DNA from: Clostridiales bacterium
GTDB lineage: Bacteria; Bacillota; Clostridia; Saccharofermentanales; Saccharofermentanaceae
Length of the DNA: 64,000 nucleotides
Direction of reading: 5' to 3'
NCBI GenBank assembly: GCA_017515465.1
Contig: JAFWFV010000002.1
Location: 1-64,000, forward strand
Below the pieces are notes generated by a model, which did no database searches, was not told the origin of the DNA, and was given only the letters and a program-made list of their open reading frames with translations. The translations under genes and the position numbers were made by a program. Positions 1 to 10,400 of this stretch are shown one piece after another. Position 1 is the stretch's first letter, and every line of letters begins with the position of its first letter.

Positions 1-1
1 A

Positions 2-1753
2 CAGAACCAGATGACTGTAAAGGCCATGTTCGACGGCGCTGAGATGTATAAGGTCGAGGGCAACGGCTATGCTCCCGAGGGCAGGCTGGTAAATATAGAT
101 GATGCTGAGGTCAAGCCCGGCATGGTATGCGAGACTCTCATCAGGGCCGCAGTCCTCTGCAGCGATGCCTCCATCAACAGGGAAGAAAACGGTGAATATA
201 CATGTATCGGTGACCCCACCGAGGGCGCTCTCATCACTCTCGGCAACAAGCTGGGCCAGACAAAGGAAGAGACAAATGCCAAGTATAAGCGTGTATCAGA
301 ACTGCCTTTCGATTCCGACCGTAAGATGATGACCACATACCATACGGGCGTCAAGGAAGGCAAGATCATTAGCTATACAAAGGGTGCTCCCGACATCGTA
401 TTCTCCAGATGTACAAAATATCTGGATAATGACGGCGTAAAGGAGATGACTCCCGAAGTCCTCAAGAGGATCAGCAAGGTCAATAACGACTATGCTTCAG
501 GTGCCATCAGAGTCCTGGCATTCGCATACAACGAATTTGCAGAGGGCCATGAGAAGGATCCCCAGTTCTCAGACGAGGAGAACATGATCTTCATAGGTCT
601 CATCGGCATGATCGATCCCGCCAGGGAAGAGGCAAAGGATGCCATCGCCGTATGTAAGAAGGCAGGTATCAGGACAGTAATGATCACCGGTGACTACAAG
701 CTCTCAGCTGCAGCGATCGCTGACAATCTGGGAATGCTCTCCGAAGAACAGAAGAAGACCGGTTCAGGCGCCCTCTCAGGCGAGGAACTGGATCAGGTAA
801 CAGACGAAGAGATGCAGAATGTGTGCGAGACCACCAACGTTTACGCACGTGTATCTCCCGAGCATAAGGTCAGGATCGTTGAAGCCTTGAAGAAGAACGG
901 ACACATCGCATCCATGACAGGTGACGGCGTCAACGACGCCATGGCTCTGAAGGCTGCAGACATCGGCGTTGCTATGGGCATCACCGGTACCGACGTATCC
1001 AAAAACGCAGCTGACATGATCCTCATGGACGATAACTTTGCGACCATCGTAAAGGCAGTTGAGGAAGGACGTATCATCTACTCCAACATCCGTAAGTTCA
1101 TCGGATTCCTCCTGTCCTGCAACGTAGGCGAGATATTGATCATATTCCTGCTGTCGCTGATCCCTAACTCAGTGATCGCCGGAATAGCAGCTCCTCTCAC
1201 GGCCATCCAGCTCCTTTTGCTGAACCTGGTAACAGACAGCTTCCCTGCTCTGGCTCTGGGACGTGAGGCAGGCGAACCCGACATCATGAACCTGCCGCCC
1301 CGCCGTTCCGATGAACCCATCATCAACGGCAAGATGAAGGCCAACGTATGCGTTCAGGCTCTGGCGATATTCGTATCAGTAGGCGGCGCATTCCTGCTGT
1401 CACTTACGGGAACGCTCCCTCTGCTCACTGCAGAAGGACAGGAGCCTCTGGCAGTAGCCAGGACAGTTGCTTTGGCAACACTCGTATGTGCCGAGCTCTT
1501 CAGGGCATATGCAGCCAGGTCGGAGAGGATCTCCGTATTCAAGATCGGTCTGTTCTCCAACAAGCTGATGAACATGTCAGTGGGAGCATCACTCCTGATC
1601 CTTCTAGCAGTCATCTACATCCCCGGTGTTAACAGGGTGTTCGATAACGTTGCTCTGCCTCCCATGGCATGGCTCGTCATCCTGCCCATAGCCCTCATAC
1701 CGTTCATCGCAGGCGAGTTGCATAAAATCATTTCCAACCGTTTGCATAAGTGA
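2..1753 (+). CDS. Cation-translocating P-type ATPase, C-terminal part (calcium-type), cut by the window edge
   Basis: The reading frame is open from base 2, and its first residues are QNQMTV, the end of the DKTGTLTQNQMT phosphorylation motif. The catalytic Asp and the N-terminal membrane helices therefore lie upstream of the window; 583 residues are visible. A KGAPD nucleotide-binding motif occurs near residue 125, then a TGD motif, then the hinge motif GDGVNDAMALK near residue 307. These are followed by about six membrane segments. The order and the GVAMGITGTDVSK stretch fit type II ATPases of the SERCA/PMCA class, which export Ca2+ using ATP. The ion is inferred from the family, not proven here. 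secG follows 59 bases downstream. Confidence 0.9.
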   Translation, partial: QNQMTVKAMFDGAEMYKVEGNGYAPEGRLVNIDDAEVKPGMVCETLIRAAVLCSDASINREENGEYTCIGDPTEGALITLGNKLGQTKEETNAKYKRVSELPFDSDRKMMTTYHTGVKEGKIISYTKGAPDIVFSRCTKYLDNDGVKEMTPEVLKRISKVNNDYASGAIRVLAFAYNEFAEGHEKDPQFSDEENMIFIGLIGMIDPAREEAKDAIAVCKKAGIRTVMITGDYKLSAAAIADNLGMLSEEQKKTGSGALSGEELDQVTDEEMQNVCETTNVYARVSPEHKVRIVEALKKNGHIASMTGDGVNDAMALKAADIGVAMGITGTDVSKNAADMILMDDNFATIVKAVEEGRIIYSNIRKFIGFLLSCNVGEILIIFLLSLIPNSVIAGIAAPLTAIQLLLLNLVTDSFPALALGREAGEPDIMNLPPRRSDEPIINGKMKANVCVQALAIFVSVGGAFLLSLTGTLPLLTAEGQEPLAVARTVALATLVCAELFRAYAARSERISVFKIGLFSNKLMNMSVGASLLILLAVIYIPGVNRVFDNVALPPMAWLVILPIALIPFIAGELHKIISNRLHK

Positions 1754-1812
1754 TTTGTGTATGGTATTATCTAACGGCTAATTTATTTGAATAAATGAAT
1801 GGAGGCAGCGAC

Positions 1813-2064
1813 ATGAGTGCTCTGCAGATTATTCTGACAATAGTTGACGCCATCGTGGCAGTCGCAATAGTGGCTCTCTTCCTTATCCAGGAGGGCAACG
1901 ACAGAGGTATGGGTGTTGTGGCAGGTGCATCTTCCGATTCCTACTACAGCAAGGCAAAGGGACGTTCCCTGGAGGAACAGCTCAAGAGATGGACATCCAT
2001 CTGTGCAGTCATCTTTGCAGTCGTATCCGTAGTCCTTTATCTGGCGGTTGCAAGAGGCTGGTAA
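1813..2064 (+). CDS. secG: Protein-export membrane subunit SecG
   Basis: An 83-residue protein with two hydrophobic segments (about residues 3-23 and 55-75) separated by a polar loop with the typical FLIQEGNDRGMG-type sequence of SecG. SecG is the small non-essential subunit of the SecYEG translocon and assists SecA-driven export. The start at 1813 was chosen because GGAGG lies at 1801-1805, eight bases upstream. An in-frame ATG at 1795 precedes this ribosome site and is unlikely to be used. secG directly before rnr is a common arrangement in Firmicutes, but here a terminator lies between them. Confidence 0.88.
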   Translation: MSALQIILTIVDAIVAVAIVALFLIQEGNDRGMGVVAGASSDSYYSKAKGRSLEEQLKRWTSICAVIFAVVSVVLYLAVARGW

Positions 2065-2085
2065 TAATCAGACGTAGAAATCTGA

Positions 2086-2114
2086 CAGGGCGCTACAAGG
2101 CGCCCTGTTTTTTT
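2086..2114 (+). terminator. Rho-independent terminator after secG
   Basis: A perfect 8-bp stem (CAGGGCGC at 2086-2093 with GCGCCCTG at 2100-2107) and a 6-base loop are followed by seven T residues. Confidence 0.9.
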
Positions 2115-2159
2115 ATGTCAAAACAGTTATATAATTAAGTTAAAGTTGAGGTGGATGAC

Positions 2160-4055
2160 ATGGATAGAAATATAATGACAACAGAACCCGAATGTTATGC
2201 AGACGTGGCGCCGAGAGGTCCCGAACAGACAAAGAACCGCGTGGTCGGAGTCCTCAGGGAGCTGGGTGACGGAGGCGTGGTCAAGCCCGACTCATCATTC
2301 CGGGAGGGCAATTTCGGAATAGTAAGGATCGCCAGAAAGGACCTGAACGGAGCCCCCTTTGACATGGTGGTGGTAGCAGAGATCATAAATCCCGAACATA
2401 CGGGAAATGAATACCGCGGCAGGATAATCGAAGTCCTGGGAAACCCTGACAGCAGTGACGTCAAGATCGAGGCGGTAATGAGGCAGTTCGGACTACCCTC
2501 AACATTCCCTGAGGCCGTCATGAAGGAGGTGGATGGACTACCCACAGATCCCACGGATGACATGATAGCATCTGCCATTTCAGCAGGCAGGAAAGACCTG
2601 AGGGATCTTCTGACCATAACCATAGACGGCGAGGAAGCAAAGGACCTGGACGATGCGATCTCACTGGAGCGTATCGATAACGGTCACATGAAACTCTACG
2701 TACATATAGCAGACGTATCGAACTACGTCAGGGAGAATACGGCGCTGGATAACGAGGCCCTCAGGAGAGCCACATCTGTATATCTCGCAGACAGGGTAAT
2801 CCCCATGCTGCCGCCAAAGCTCAGCAACGGCCTGTGCAGCCTCAATCCTGACAAGCCCAGGTTCACATTGACTGCCGAGATGGTGGTGGATACTGAGACA
2901 GGCCTCACCGTATCAGGCGATGTCTATGAGAGCGTCATCATGAGCGACCGCAGGATGAGCTATAACGAATGCTTCAGGATCCTGACCGAACCTATGCCCG
3001 GCGACGGCATCGATTACGGTGATATCATCGGAATGCTGGAGCAGATGAACACCCTGGCTGATTCCCTCAGGAGGATGAGGGAGAGGAGAGGCGCCATCAA
3101 TTTCGAGACCAAGGAGACGAAGGTCATAATGGATGAGGATGGCAGGCCCACTGAGATCATGGCCTATCCCATCAACTTCTGCCACGGCATAATCGAATCA
3201 TTCATGATATGCGCCAATGAATTCATCGCGGAGAAGTTCTGCAAGATGAACTATCCCTTCGTATACCGTGTCCATGAGGATCCCGATCCCATCAAGATAA
3301 CCAGGTTCACAAACGTTGCAAAATTCTATGGTGCAATTGGAACACTGAGGGGCAAGATAGCTCCTCTCGATGTTGCAAATTACATGATGACCATAAGAGA
3401 TGAGGACAGCCGTCCCGCACTTGATACACTGCTATTGAGGTCCATGGCCAAGGCCAGGTATTCGTCAAACAACCTGGGTCATTTCGGACTGGCATCGTCA
3501 TTCTATTGCCACTTCACCAGCCCCATCAGGAGATACCCGGATCTCTATATCCACAGGATAATAAAGACATACCTCCACGGGGAGGATCAGAGGAAGCATT
3601 TCCTGCCACTGGTGGAGAACGTTTCCGCCATCAGTTCCGACATGGAAAGAAATGCCGTTGATGCCGAGAGAGCATCGGTTGACGTCAAGGTATGTGAGTT
3701 CATGAAGGACAAGATCGGGGAAAGCTTTGACGGCATCATTACGGGCATCATTGATGCAGGTTTCTTCGTAATGCTGGACAGCACTGCAGAGGGCTTTGTA
3801 GCATTCCGTTCCATGAGGGATCACTACCTCTTTGACGAGAGGAGATATAGAGCCGTAGGAGCCAGATCAGGAAACCAGCTGTCCATAGGCCAGAGGGTCA
3901 ATGTAACACTCAATCTGGTGGACGAGGATCTGCGCCACATCGATTTCGTCATGACCGAGGAGGAACTGCCCAAGGCAAAGAACAAAGAGCAGCCCGGCAG
4001 GCGCAAACAGAAGACCATGGCCAGGATCAGGAAAAAGGGCAGGAGAAGACATTAA
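2160..4055 (+). CDS. rnr: Ribonuclease R (RNB-family 3'-5' exoribonuclease)
   Basis: A 631-residue enzyme that degrades structured RNA from the 3' end. Cold-shock-like domains lie in roughly the first 140 residues, then the RNB catalytic domain with the acidic metal site in DGEEAKDLDDAIS (about residues 155-167). A C-terminal S1 domain (GIITGIIDAGFFVML) and a very basic tail (RRKQK, RIRKKGRRRH) suited to RNA binding follow. It is somewhat shorter than the usual 700-800 residues because the N-terminal helix-turn-helix region is reduced. The ATG at 2160 is preferred: a GAGGTGG ribosome site lies at 2148-2154. An in-frame GTG at 2151 overlaps that site and is less likely. Confidence 0.92.
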   Translation: MDRNIMTTEPECYADVAPRGPEQTKNRVVGVLRELGDGGVVKPDSSFREGNFGIVRIARKDLNGAPFDMVVVAEIINPEHTGNEYRGRIIEVLGNPDSSDVKIEAVMRQFGLPSTFPEAVMKEVDGLPTDPTDDMIASAISAGRKDLRDLLTITIDGEEAKDLDDAISLERIDNGHMKLYVHIADVSNYVRENTALDNEALRRATSVYLADRVIPMLPPKLSNGLCSLNPDKPRFTLTAEMVVDTETGLTVSGDVYESVIMSDRRMSYNECFRILTEPMPGDGIDYGDIIGMLEQMNTLADSLRRMRERRGAINFETKETKVIMDEDGRPTEIMAYPINFCHGIIESFMICANEFIAEKFCKMNYPFVYRVHEDPDPIKITRFTNVAKFYGAIGTLRGKIAPLDVANYMMTIRDEDSRPALDTLLLRSMAKARYSSNNLGHFGLASSFYCHFTSPIRRYPDLYIHRIIKTYLHGEDQRKHFLPLVENVSAISSDMERNAVDAERASVDVKVCEFMKDKIGESFDGIITGIIDAGFFVMLDSTAEGFVAFRSMRDHYLFDERRYRAVGARSGNQLSIGQRVNVTLNLVDEDLRHIDFVMTEEELPKAKNKEQPGRRKQKTMARIRKKGRRRH

Positions 4056-4058
4056 ACA

Positions 4059-4085
4059 TTGACTTTTGCGGATAATTCATATACT
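4059..4085 (+). promoter_or_regulatory. Putative sigma-A promoter for the aspS leader
   Basis: TTGACT (4059-4064) and TATACT (4080-4085) are separated by 15 bases, or TACTAT at 4082 by 17 bases. They sit just upstream of the T-box leader, and the -35 box begins four bases after the rnr stop. Confidence 0.5.
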
Positions 4086-4091
4086 ATCTGC

Positions 4092-4345
4092 AAAGAAACA
4101 GGCGAAGACGAAGACAAGTACCCCGTTTTATCGCCACAGAGAGTCCGCTGCCTGAGGCTGTGAGCACGGACGGAATCGAATCCGGGGGAATAACACTTCA
4201 TCAGCTGCGATCTGAACGCCAATGGTCAGTAGGTGAGCCGTTTGCCCGCGTTAAGGGTTCATGAGCAGACCGGACATATTGCCGGTAATTCAGGTGGCAC
4301 CGCGGAATCATTCGTCCTGAACGATCAGATCGTTCAGGCTTTTTT
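4092..4345 (+). promoter_or_regulatory. T-box riboswitch upstream of aspS
   Basis: The 320-base gap between rnr and aspS holds a T-box leader. An AGAGAG motif lies at about 4138-4143, and the conserved T-box sequence AGGTGGCACCGCGG is at 4292-4305. A terminator follows at 4316-4345. Such leaders bind uncharged tRNA; binding stabilises an antiterminator built on the T-box sequence and lets transcription continue into the synthetase gene. From the downstream gene the expected specifier is an Asp codon. GAT at 4209-4211 is a candidate, but stem I was not folded, so the specifier is tentative. Confidence 0.93.
4316..4345 (+). terminator. Regulated terminator of the aspS T-box
   Basis: A 10-bp stem (CCTGAACGAT, 4316-4325, with ATCGTTCAGG, 4329-4338) with a 3-base loop is followed by a run of six T residues ending at 4345. 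It competes with the T-box antiterminator. Confidence 0.9.
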
Positions 4346-4375
4346 ATTTGTGTAAAACTTTAGGAGGAAATAGAG

Positions 4376-6121
4376 ATGGCAAACATTTACCGTGACGTGC
4401 TTATCAATGAGATAAGCGAGAATGACGTAGGAAAGACTCTGAGAGTCGCAGGCTGGATCGAGAACATCAGAGATCACGGCGGCGTATCTTTTATCGACCT
4501 CAGGGACATGTACGGAGTGCTCCAGGTCGTTATGCGTGACACATCACTTCTGGATGGTCTCGTCAAGGAGGAGTGCATCAGCATCGAAGGCGTGATCGAG
4601 CACAGGGACGAGGAGACTTATAACCCCAAGATCGCATCAGGTACCATCGAGCTGGAAGCCCATAAGGTTGATGTTCTGGGCAAGGTCTACAGCCAGCTCC
4701 CCTTCGAGGTAATGACATCAAAGGAGATCAGGGAGGATGTCAGATTAAAGTACAGATTCCTCGATCTCAGGAACAAGAAGGTAAAGGACAACATCGTCTT
4801 CAGATCACAGGTCATCTCATACATCAGGACAAAGATGACCGAGATGGGATTCATGGAGATCCAGACCCCCATCCTCACATCTTCATCACCTGAAGGTGCC
4901 AGGGATTACATCGTTCCCTCCAGAAAGTACAAGGGCAAGTTCTACGCTCTGCCCCAGGCTCCCCAGCAGTTCAAGCAGCTGTTGATGGTATCCGGCTTTG
5001 ACAAGTATTTCCAGATCGCTCCCTGCTTCCGTGATGAGGATGCCAGGGCAGACAGATCACCCGGAGAATTCTATCAGCTGGACTTCGAGATGAGCTTCGC
5101 AACTCAGGAGGACGTTTTCGCAGCAGGAGAGGAGATCCTCACTGCCGTATTTGAGAAGTTCGCACCCGAGGGAGCAAAGGTCACATCCGCACCTTACCCC
5201 ATCTATTCATACAAACAGGCAATGCTGGAATTCGGTTCTGACAAGCCCGACCTCAGGAATCCTCTGAGGATCATCGACGTAACTGATTTCTTCCAGCGCT
5301 GCACATTCAAGCCCTTTATCGGCCAGACAGTAAGAGCCATCAAGGTCCACGCTGAGATGAGCAAGGGCTTTCATGAAAAGCTCCTGAAGTTCGCTCAGGA
5401 GATTGGCATGGGCGGTCTCGGATATCTCGAAGTCCTGGAGGATGGTTCATATAAGGGACCTATCGACAAGTTCATTCCCGACGACATGAAGGATGAGATC
5501 AGGACTCTGGGCTCTCTGGAGTCAGGAGACACCATCTTCTTCATCGCCGCAAATGAGGTAAAGGCAGCAGAGTTCGCAGGCCAGATCAGGAACGAGCTGG
5601 GCAGGAGACTGGGCCTCATCGAGGAGAACGCTTTCCGCTTCTGCTACGTTAACGATTTCCCCATGTACGAATTCGACAACGAGACAAAGAAGTACATCTT
5701 TACACATAATCCTTTCTCAATGCCCCAGGGCGGACTCGAGGCTCTCGAGACAAAGAAACCCGAGGATATCCTGGCATACCAGTACGACATCGTATGCAAC
5801 GGCGTAGAGCTGTCATCAGGTGCCGTACGTAACCACGATCTGGACATCATGAAGAAGGCTTTCGAGATCGCAGGCTATTCCGAGGAGGAGCTTCAGACCA
5901 GGTTCGGAGCTCTCTACAACGCGTTCAAGTTCGGTGCACCTCCTCATGCAGGAATGGCTCCCGGCGTCGACCGCATGATCATGCTCCTCAGAGGCGAGGA
6001 ATCCATCCGTGAGGTAATCGCATTCCCCATGAACGGAAATGCACAGGATCTCCTCTGCGGTGCACCCGGAGAAGTTACTGAGCAGCAGCTCAGGGAAGTA
6101 CACATCAAAGTCCGCGCATAA
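4376..6121 (+). CDS. aspS: Aspartyl-tRNA synthetase
   Basis: A 581-residue class II aminoacyl-tRNA synthetase, close to the usual bacterial AspRS length of about 590. It charges tRNA-Asp with aspartate in the cytoplasm. An N-terminal OB-fold anticodon domain (VAGWIENIRDHGGVSFIDLRD) leads into the class II core: YKGKFYALPQAPQQFKQLLM, the motif 2 region CFRDEDARADRSPGEFYQLD and the motif 3 region GMAPGVDRMIMLL. The GAD insertion domain of bacterial AspRS fits the middle third. AGGAGG lies just before the ATG. The TAA stop overlaps the mtaB ATG by one base (TAATG), so the two genes are probably co-transcribed and translationally coupled. Confidence 0.97.
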   Translation: MANIYRDVLINEISENDVGKTLRVAGWIENIRDHGGVSFIDLRDMYGVLQVVMRDTSLLDGLVKEECISIEGVIEHRDEETYNPKIASGTIELEAHKVDVLGKVYSQLPFEVMTSKEIREDVRLKYRFLDLRNKKVKDNIVFRSQVISYIRTKMTEMGFMEIQTPILTSSSPEGARDYIVPSRKYKGKFYALPQAPQQFKQLLMVSGFDKYFQIAPCFRDEDARADRSPGEFYQLDFEMSFATQEDVFAAGEEILTAVFEKFAPEGAKVTSAPYPIYSYKQAMLEFGSDKPDLRNPLRIIDVTDFFQRCTFKPFIGQTVRAIKVHAEMSKGFHEKLLKFAQEIGMGGLGYLEVLEDGSYKGPIDKFIPDDMKDEIRTLGSLESGDTIFFIAANEVKAAEFAGQIRNELGRRLGLIEENAFRFCYVNDFPMYEFDNETKKYIFTHNPFSMPQGGLEALETKKPEDILAYQYDIVCNGVELSSGAVRNHDLDIMKKAFEIAGYSEEELQTRFGALYNAFKFGAPPHAGMAPGVDRMIMLLRGEESIREVIAFPMNGNAQDLLCGAPGEVTEQQLREVHIKVRA

Positions 6122-7440
6122 TGAAGGTATATTTCCTCACGCTCGGATGCCGTGTCAATCAGTATGAGACGGACGCAATACGCAACCTGTTCATAGAGAA
6201 GGGTCATCAGATTACAGATGACCCTTCTGATGCAGATTGCTGCATAGTAAATACCTGTTCCGTAACAGGCGAGGCAGACCGCAAATCGCGTCAGAGCCTG
6301 AGAAAGATGGCACGTCTCAACCCCGGTTCCGTAGTGGTGGCCATGGGGTGTGCATCTGAACTTGCAGACGGCGTCCTGGACTGCGATATCGCCCTGGGAA
6401 CCAGGGACAAGAACCAGGTGGTGAAGCGTGTCGAGGAATTCATCTCAAAGCGTGGGGAAAAGATAAACCACAGGACTACCCACATCAGGCCGGAGCTTTC
6501 CAAAAAGGATACGTTCCACGATTTCGGAACGGTGCTCTCCCCCGAGGGTACCCGTGCTTATATCAAGATCGAAGACGGATGCAACATGTTCTGCACGTAC
6601 TGCATCATACCCTTTGCCAGGGGACGCGTATGTTCGCGTCCTTTTGACGACATAGTAGCCGAGGCAAAGTCCCTGGCACAGTCAGGATTCAAGGAAGTAG
6701 TAATAACAGGGATCCATACATGTTCCTACGGCAAGGACAGGGGCGAAGACATAATGAGCCTGTACCGTGTCCTGTCGGCCATAAATGACATAGACGGTAT
6801 AGTAAACATCCGTCTGGCATCCCTGGAACCCATGTCCCTGACTGATGAGTTCATCAAAGCACTGGGAACGGTCACAAAGCTCTGTCCCCAGTTCCATCTG
6901 TCACTGCAGAGCGGATCAGATACGGTGCTTGCCAGGATGAAACGCAGGTATGATACTGCACAGTATAAATCCCGTGCAGAGGCCATGCGAAGGGTGTTCC
7001 CGGATATGGCACTGACAACTGACGTGATAGCGGGATTTCCCGGGGAGACTGAGGAGGAATTCGCAGAGACATGTGAGTTCGTCAGGCGCATGAAGTTCGC
7101 CAAGCTCCACGTATTCCCTTATTCTGTCAGAGAGGGTACGGCCGCTGCGGAAATGCCAGGCCAGCTGACACAGCAGGTCAAGAAACAGAGGGCGGGGGAG
7201 CTCATCAGGATATCATCGGAACTGGAAGCGGGATTTGCCCGTACGCTAGACGGAAAGACCGGCAGGATGATCGTTGAAAAGGTCAACGGCACTCATCTGA
7301 CAGGGTGGACCCAGTGGCATGTGGGAGCGTCTGCCGACATGGCGGGACTCAGCCAGGGAGACGTTGCCGAGGGCGTGATCAGGGTATCCGGAGACGAAGT
7401 GATATTGACAAACAAATGTTCATTTCCTGTTGATACTTGA
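6121..7440 (+). CDS. mtaB: tRNA t6A37 methylthiotransferase MtaB (radical SAM)
   Basis: A 439-residue radical-SAM enzyme that adds a methylthio group to N6-threonylcarbamoyladenosine 37 in ANN-decoding tRNAs. The N-terminal UPF0004 domain starts MKVYFLTLGCRVNQYETDAI, with cluster cysteines in LGCRVNQ, NTCSVTGEAD and MGCASE. The radical-SAM cluster is C154xxxC158xxC161. A C-terminal TRAM-like region follows. The CRVNQ signature separates MtaB from MiaB, which has CQMN. It begins on the last base of aspS, linking tRNA charging and tRNA modification in one transcript. Confidence 0.94.
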   Translation: MKVYFLTLGCRVNQYETDAIRNLFIEKGHQITDDPSDADCCIVNTCSVTGEADRKSRQSLRKMARLNPGSVVVAMGCASELADGVLDCDIALGTRDKNQVVKRVEEFISKRGEKINHRTTHIRPELSKKDTFHDFGTVLSPEGTRAYIKIEDGCNMFCTYCIIPFARGRVCSRPFDDIVAEAKSLAQSGFKEVVITGIHTCSYGKDRGEDIMSLYRVLSAINDIDGIVNIRLASLEPMSLTDEFIKALGTVTKLCPQFHLSLQSGSDTVLARMKRRYDTAQYKSRAEAMRRVFPDMALTTDVIAGFPGETEEEFAETCEFVRRMKFAKLHVFPYSVREGTAAAEMPGQLTQQVKKQRAGELIRISSELEAGFARTLDGKTGRMIVEKVNGTHLTGWTQWHVGASADMAGLSQGDVAEGVIRVSGDEVILTNKCSFPVDT

Positions 7441-7458
7441 CCTGATCCATAGTATAAT
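7430..7458 (+). promoter_or_regulatory. Sigma-A promoter of dnaE
   Basis: TTGATA (7430-7435) and a perfect TATAAT (7453-7458) are 17 bases apart. The -35 box overlaps the end of mtaB. The expected transcript start is about 22 bases before the dnaE ATG. Confidence 0.8.
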
Positions 7459-7487
7459 AACTCCAGAATAGTTTCCCGGAGTTTTAT

Positions 7488-10400
7488 ATGAGTTTTTGCC
7501 ATCTACATCTGCATACGGAGTACAGTCTCCTGGACGGTGCCATCAGGATCAAGGACCTGGCCAAACGTCTTAAGGCCATGGACATCACCTCATGTGCGAT
7601 AACCGATCACGGCAACATGTTCGGCGCCGTCAATTTCTATAAGACAATGTCATCTGAGGGGATCAAGCCCATTATAGGCTGCGAGGTCTACGTGGCACCC
7701 GGATCCCGGTTCGTCAAATCGGAGATCACATCCGACGGAGGCAGGTCCAGGGCTTATTACCACCTGATCCTCCTGGCCCGTGACAACGTGGGCCTGGCCA
7801 ATCTCAACAGGATCGTGAGCAAGGGCTATATCGAGGGCTTTTACAGAAAGCCCAGGGTGGATGAGGAGGTCCTGGAGCAGTATCATGAGGGCATCATATG
7901 CCTGTCTGCCTGCATGGCGGGCAAGGTCTCTTCTCTCATATTGGAGGGCAGGGAGGATGACGCCGAACTGACAGCAGTCAAGTATAACCAGATATTCGGA
8001 TACGGCAATTACTATCTGGAGGTACAGGCCAATACCACTCCCGAACAGGCTAGGGTCAATGCGGCACTGGTGAGGATCCATAACAGGACCGGTATACCGC
8101 TGGTTGCGACCAACGACTGCCACTACCTGACCAAGAACGATTATGAGACACATGACGTACTCCTGTGCATGCAGACCGGAGCCAAAGTCTCCGATCCTGA
8201 CAGGATGAGAATGTCCACCAACGACTACTATGTCAAATCAGAGAACGAGATGAGGGCGTTCTTTAATCAGCTGCCTGAGGCCATTGACAACACGGCCAGG
8301 ATAGCTGAGATGTGCAATGCAGAGTATGATTTTAAGACCATACACCTGCCCAAGTTCGACGTTCCCGAGGGCTTTGAATCCAATGCCCAGTATCTGACAT
8401 TCCTGGCTTACGACGGACTTAAGAAGAGATTTGAGATCACACCTCCCACGGGTGAGACCCAGGATTACATAGACCGTCTGGATTATGAACTGGGCGTCAT
8501 CAACAAGATGGGTTATACCGACTACTATCTGATCGTATGGGACTTCATAAATTATTCCAAGACACACGGCGTAGTAGTAGGCCCCGGCAGAGGTTCGGGC
8601 GCAGGATCCCTGGTAGCCTATGCAGTAGGCATAACTGATCTCGATCCCATCAAGTACGGCCTCGTGTTCGAGAGATTCCTCAACATCGAGAGGGTATCGA
8701 TGCCCGACTTCGACGTTGACTTTGCGGACGAGACCAGGCAGATCGCGATAGATTACGTTACTGAGAAATACGGCAGCGAGCGCGTGGCTCAGGTAATAAC
8801 CTTCGGTACGTTAGGTGCCAAATCATGCGTTCATGATGTTACGAGAGTCATGGACTATCCATATTCGGTTGGGGACAGGATCGCAAAGATGATCCCCTTC
8901 AAGCCCGGCATCACCATTAAGGATGCCATGGAGGTCAATCCGGAACTGAAATCGCTATACGATTCGGATCCTGACACCAGGAAGATAATAGACACTGCCA
9001 TGAAGCTGGAAGGTCTGCCCAGAAATCCTTCCACTCATGCTGCAGGTGTCATTATCTCCGGTGTTCCCATCACCGACATCGCACCTATGGCAACCAATGA
9101 GAATACCCCCGTCGTGCAGTTCTCCAAATACGACGTTGAGAGCGTGGGCCTGCTCAAGTTCGACTTCCTGGGCCTGAGGACCTTAACCGTTCTGCAGGAT
9201 TCGCTGGATCTGGTCAGGGAGAATTACGGCAAGGAACTGACGCTGGAGACCATCCCCCTGGATGACAAGAACGTATATGACATGATAGGCAGAGGTGAGA
9301 CACTTGGCGTGTTCCAGTTAGAGAGCAGGGGCATGACATCATTCATGAAACAATTGAAGCCCGCATCGCTGGAGGACATCATTGCAGGCATCGCATTATA
9401 TAGACCGGGACCTATGGATCAGATCCCCAGATATGTGGAATGCCGCCATGACAGATCCAAGATCAAATACGACCACCCTCTGCTGGAACCCATCCTGGAT
9501 GTTACATACGGATGTGCCATCTATCAGGAGCAGGTAATGCAGATAGTACGTGACCTGGCAGGTTTCTCCATGGGTCAGAGCGATAACATCAGACGCGCCA
9601 TGAGCAAGAAGAACAAGAACATCATGGAGCAGTACAGAGAACTCTTCATCTATGGCGGCACTGATGAGAAGGGTCACCATAATGACGGTGCGATAAAGCA
9701 CGGCGTTCCCGGTGAGGTGGCATCCAAGATCTTTGATGACGTCGCCGGATTTGCGGGCTACGCATTTAACAAGGCGCATGCCGCATGTTATGCAGTGGTA
9801 GGCTACTGGACGGGATATATCAAGTACTACTATCCCGTGGAGTTCATGACCGCGACGCTCAATTCCTTCAGGACTGAGCTGGACAAGGCATCAGGCTATA
9901 TATCCGCATCCAACCAGATGGGGATACCCGTATTCCCGCCGGATATAAACAGGAGCATGGCCAGGTTCACCACCGAGGTGGCAGAGGACGGATCCAAGGG
10001 CATCAGGATCGGTATGACGGTCATCAAGGGCGTTGGCGAGGGCCAGGTCAGGCAGATCGAGGAGGACAGGAATAAGAACGGCCCTTATAAGTCATTCCAG
10101 GACTTCCTCATCAGGGCTGCCGAACTGGGGATCAAGCGCAATACCGTGGAATACCTGATATGGTCATCGGCTCTGGATTCATTCGGTTATAACAGGGCTA
10201 CCATGATCAGGACATGTCAGACGGAACTGGATAACCTGTCAGTCAGGCAGAGCAAAAAGATAGACGGACAGCTATCTATCTTTGATGCCATGGAGCAGGC
10301 AGGAGCCTCTGATGATATCTCCGAGCAGGTGACGATCTATGAGGCGGAGGAATATCCGCCCGAGGTCAAGCTGGGATATGAGAAGGAGGCAGTGGGCCTC

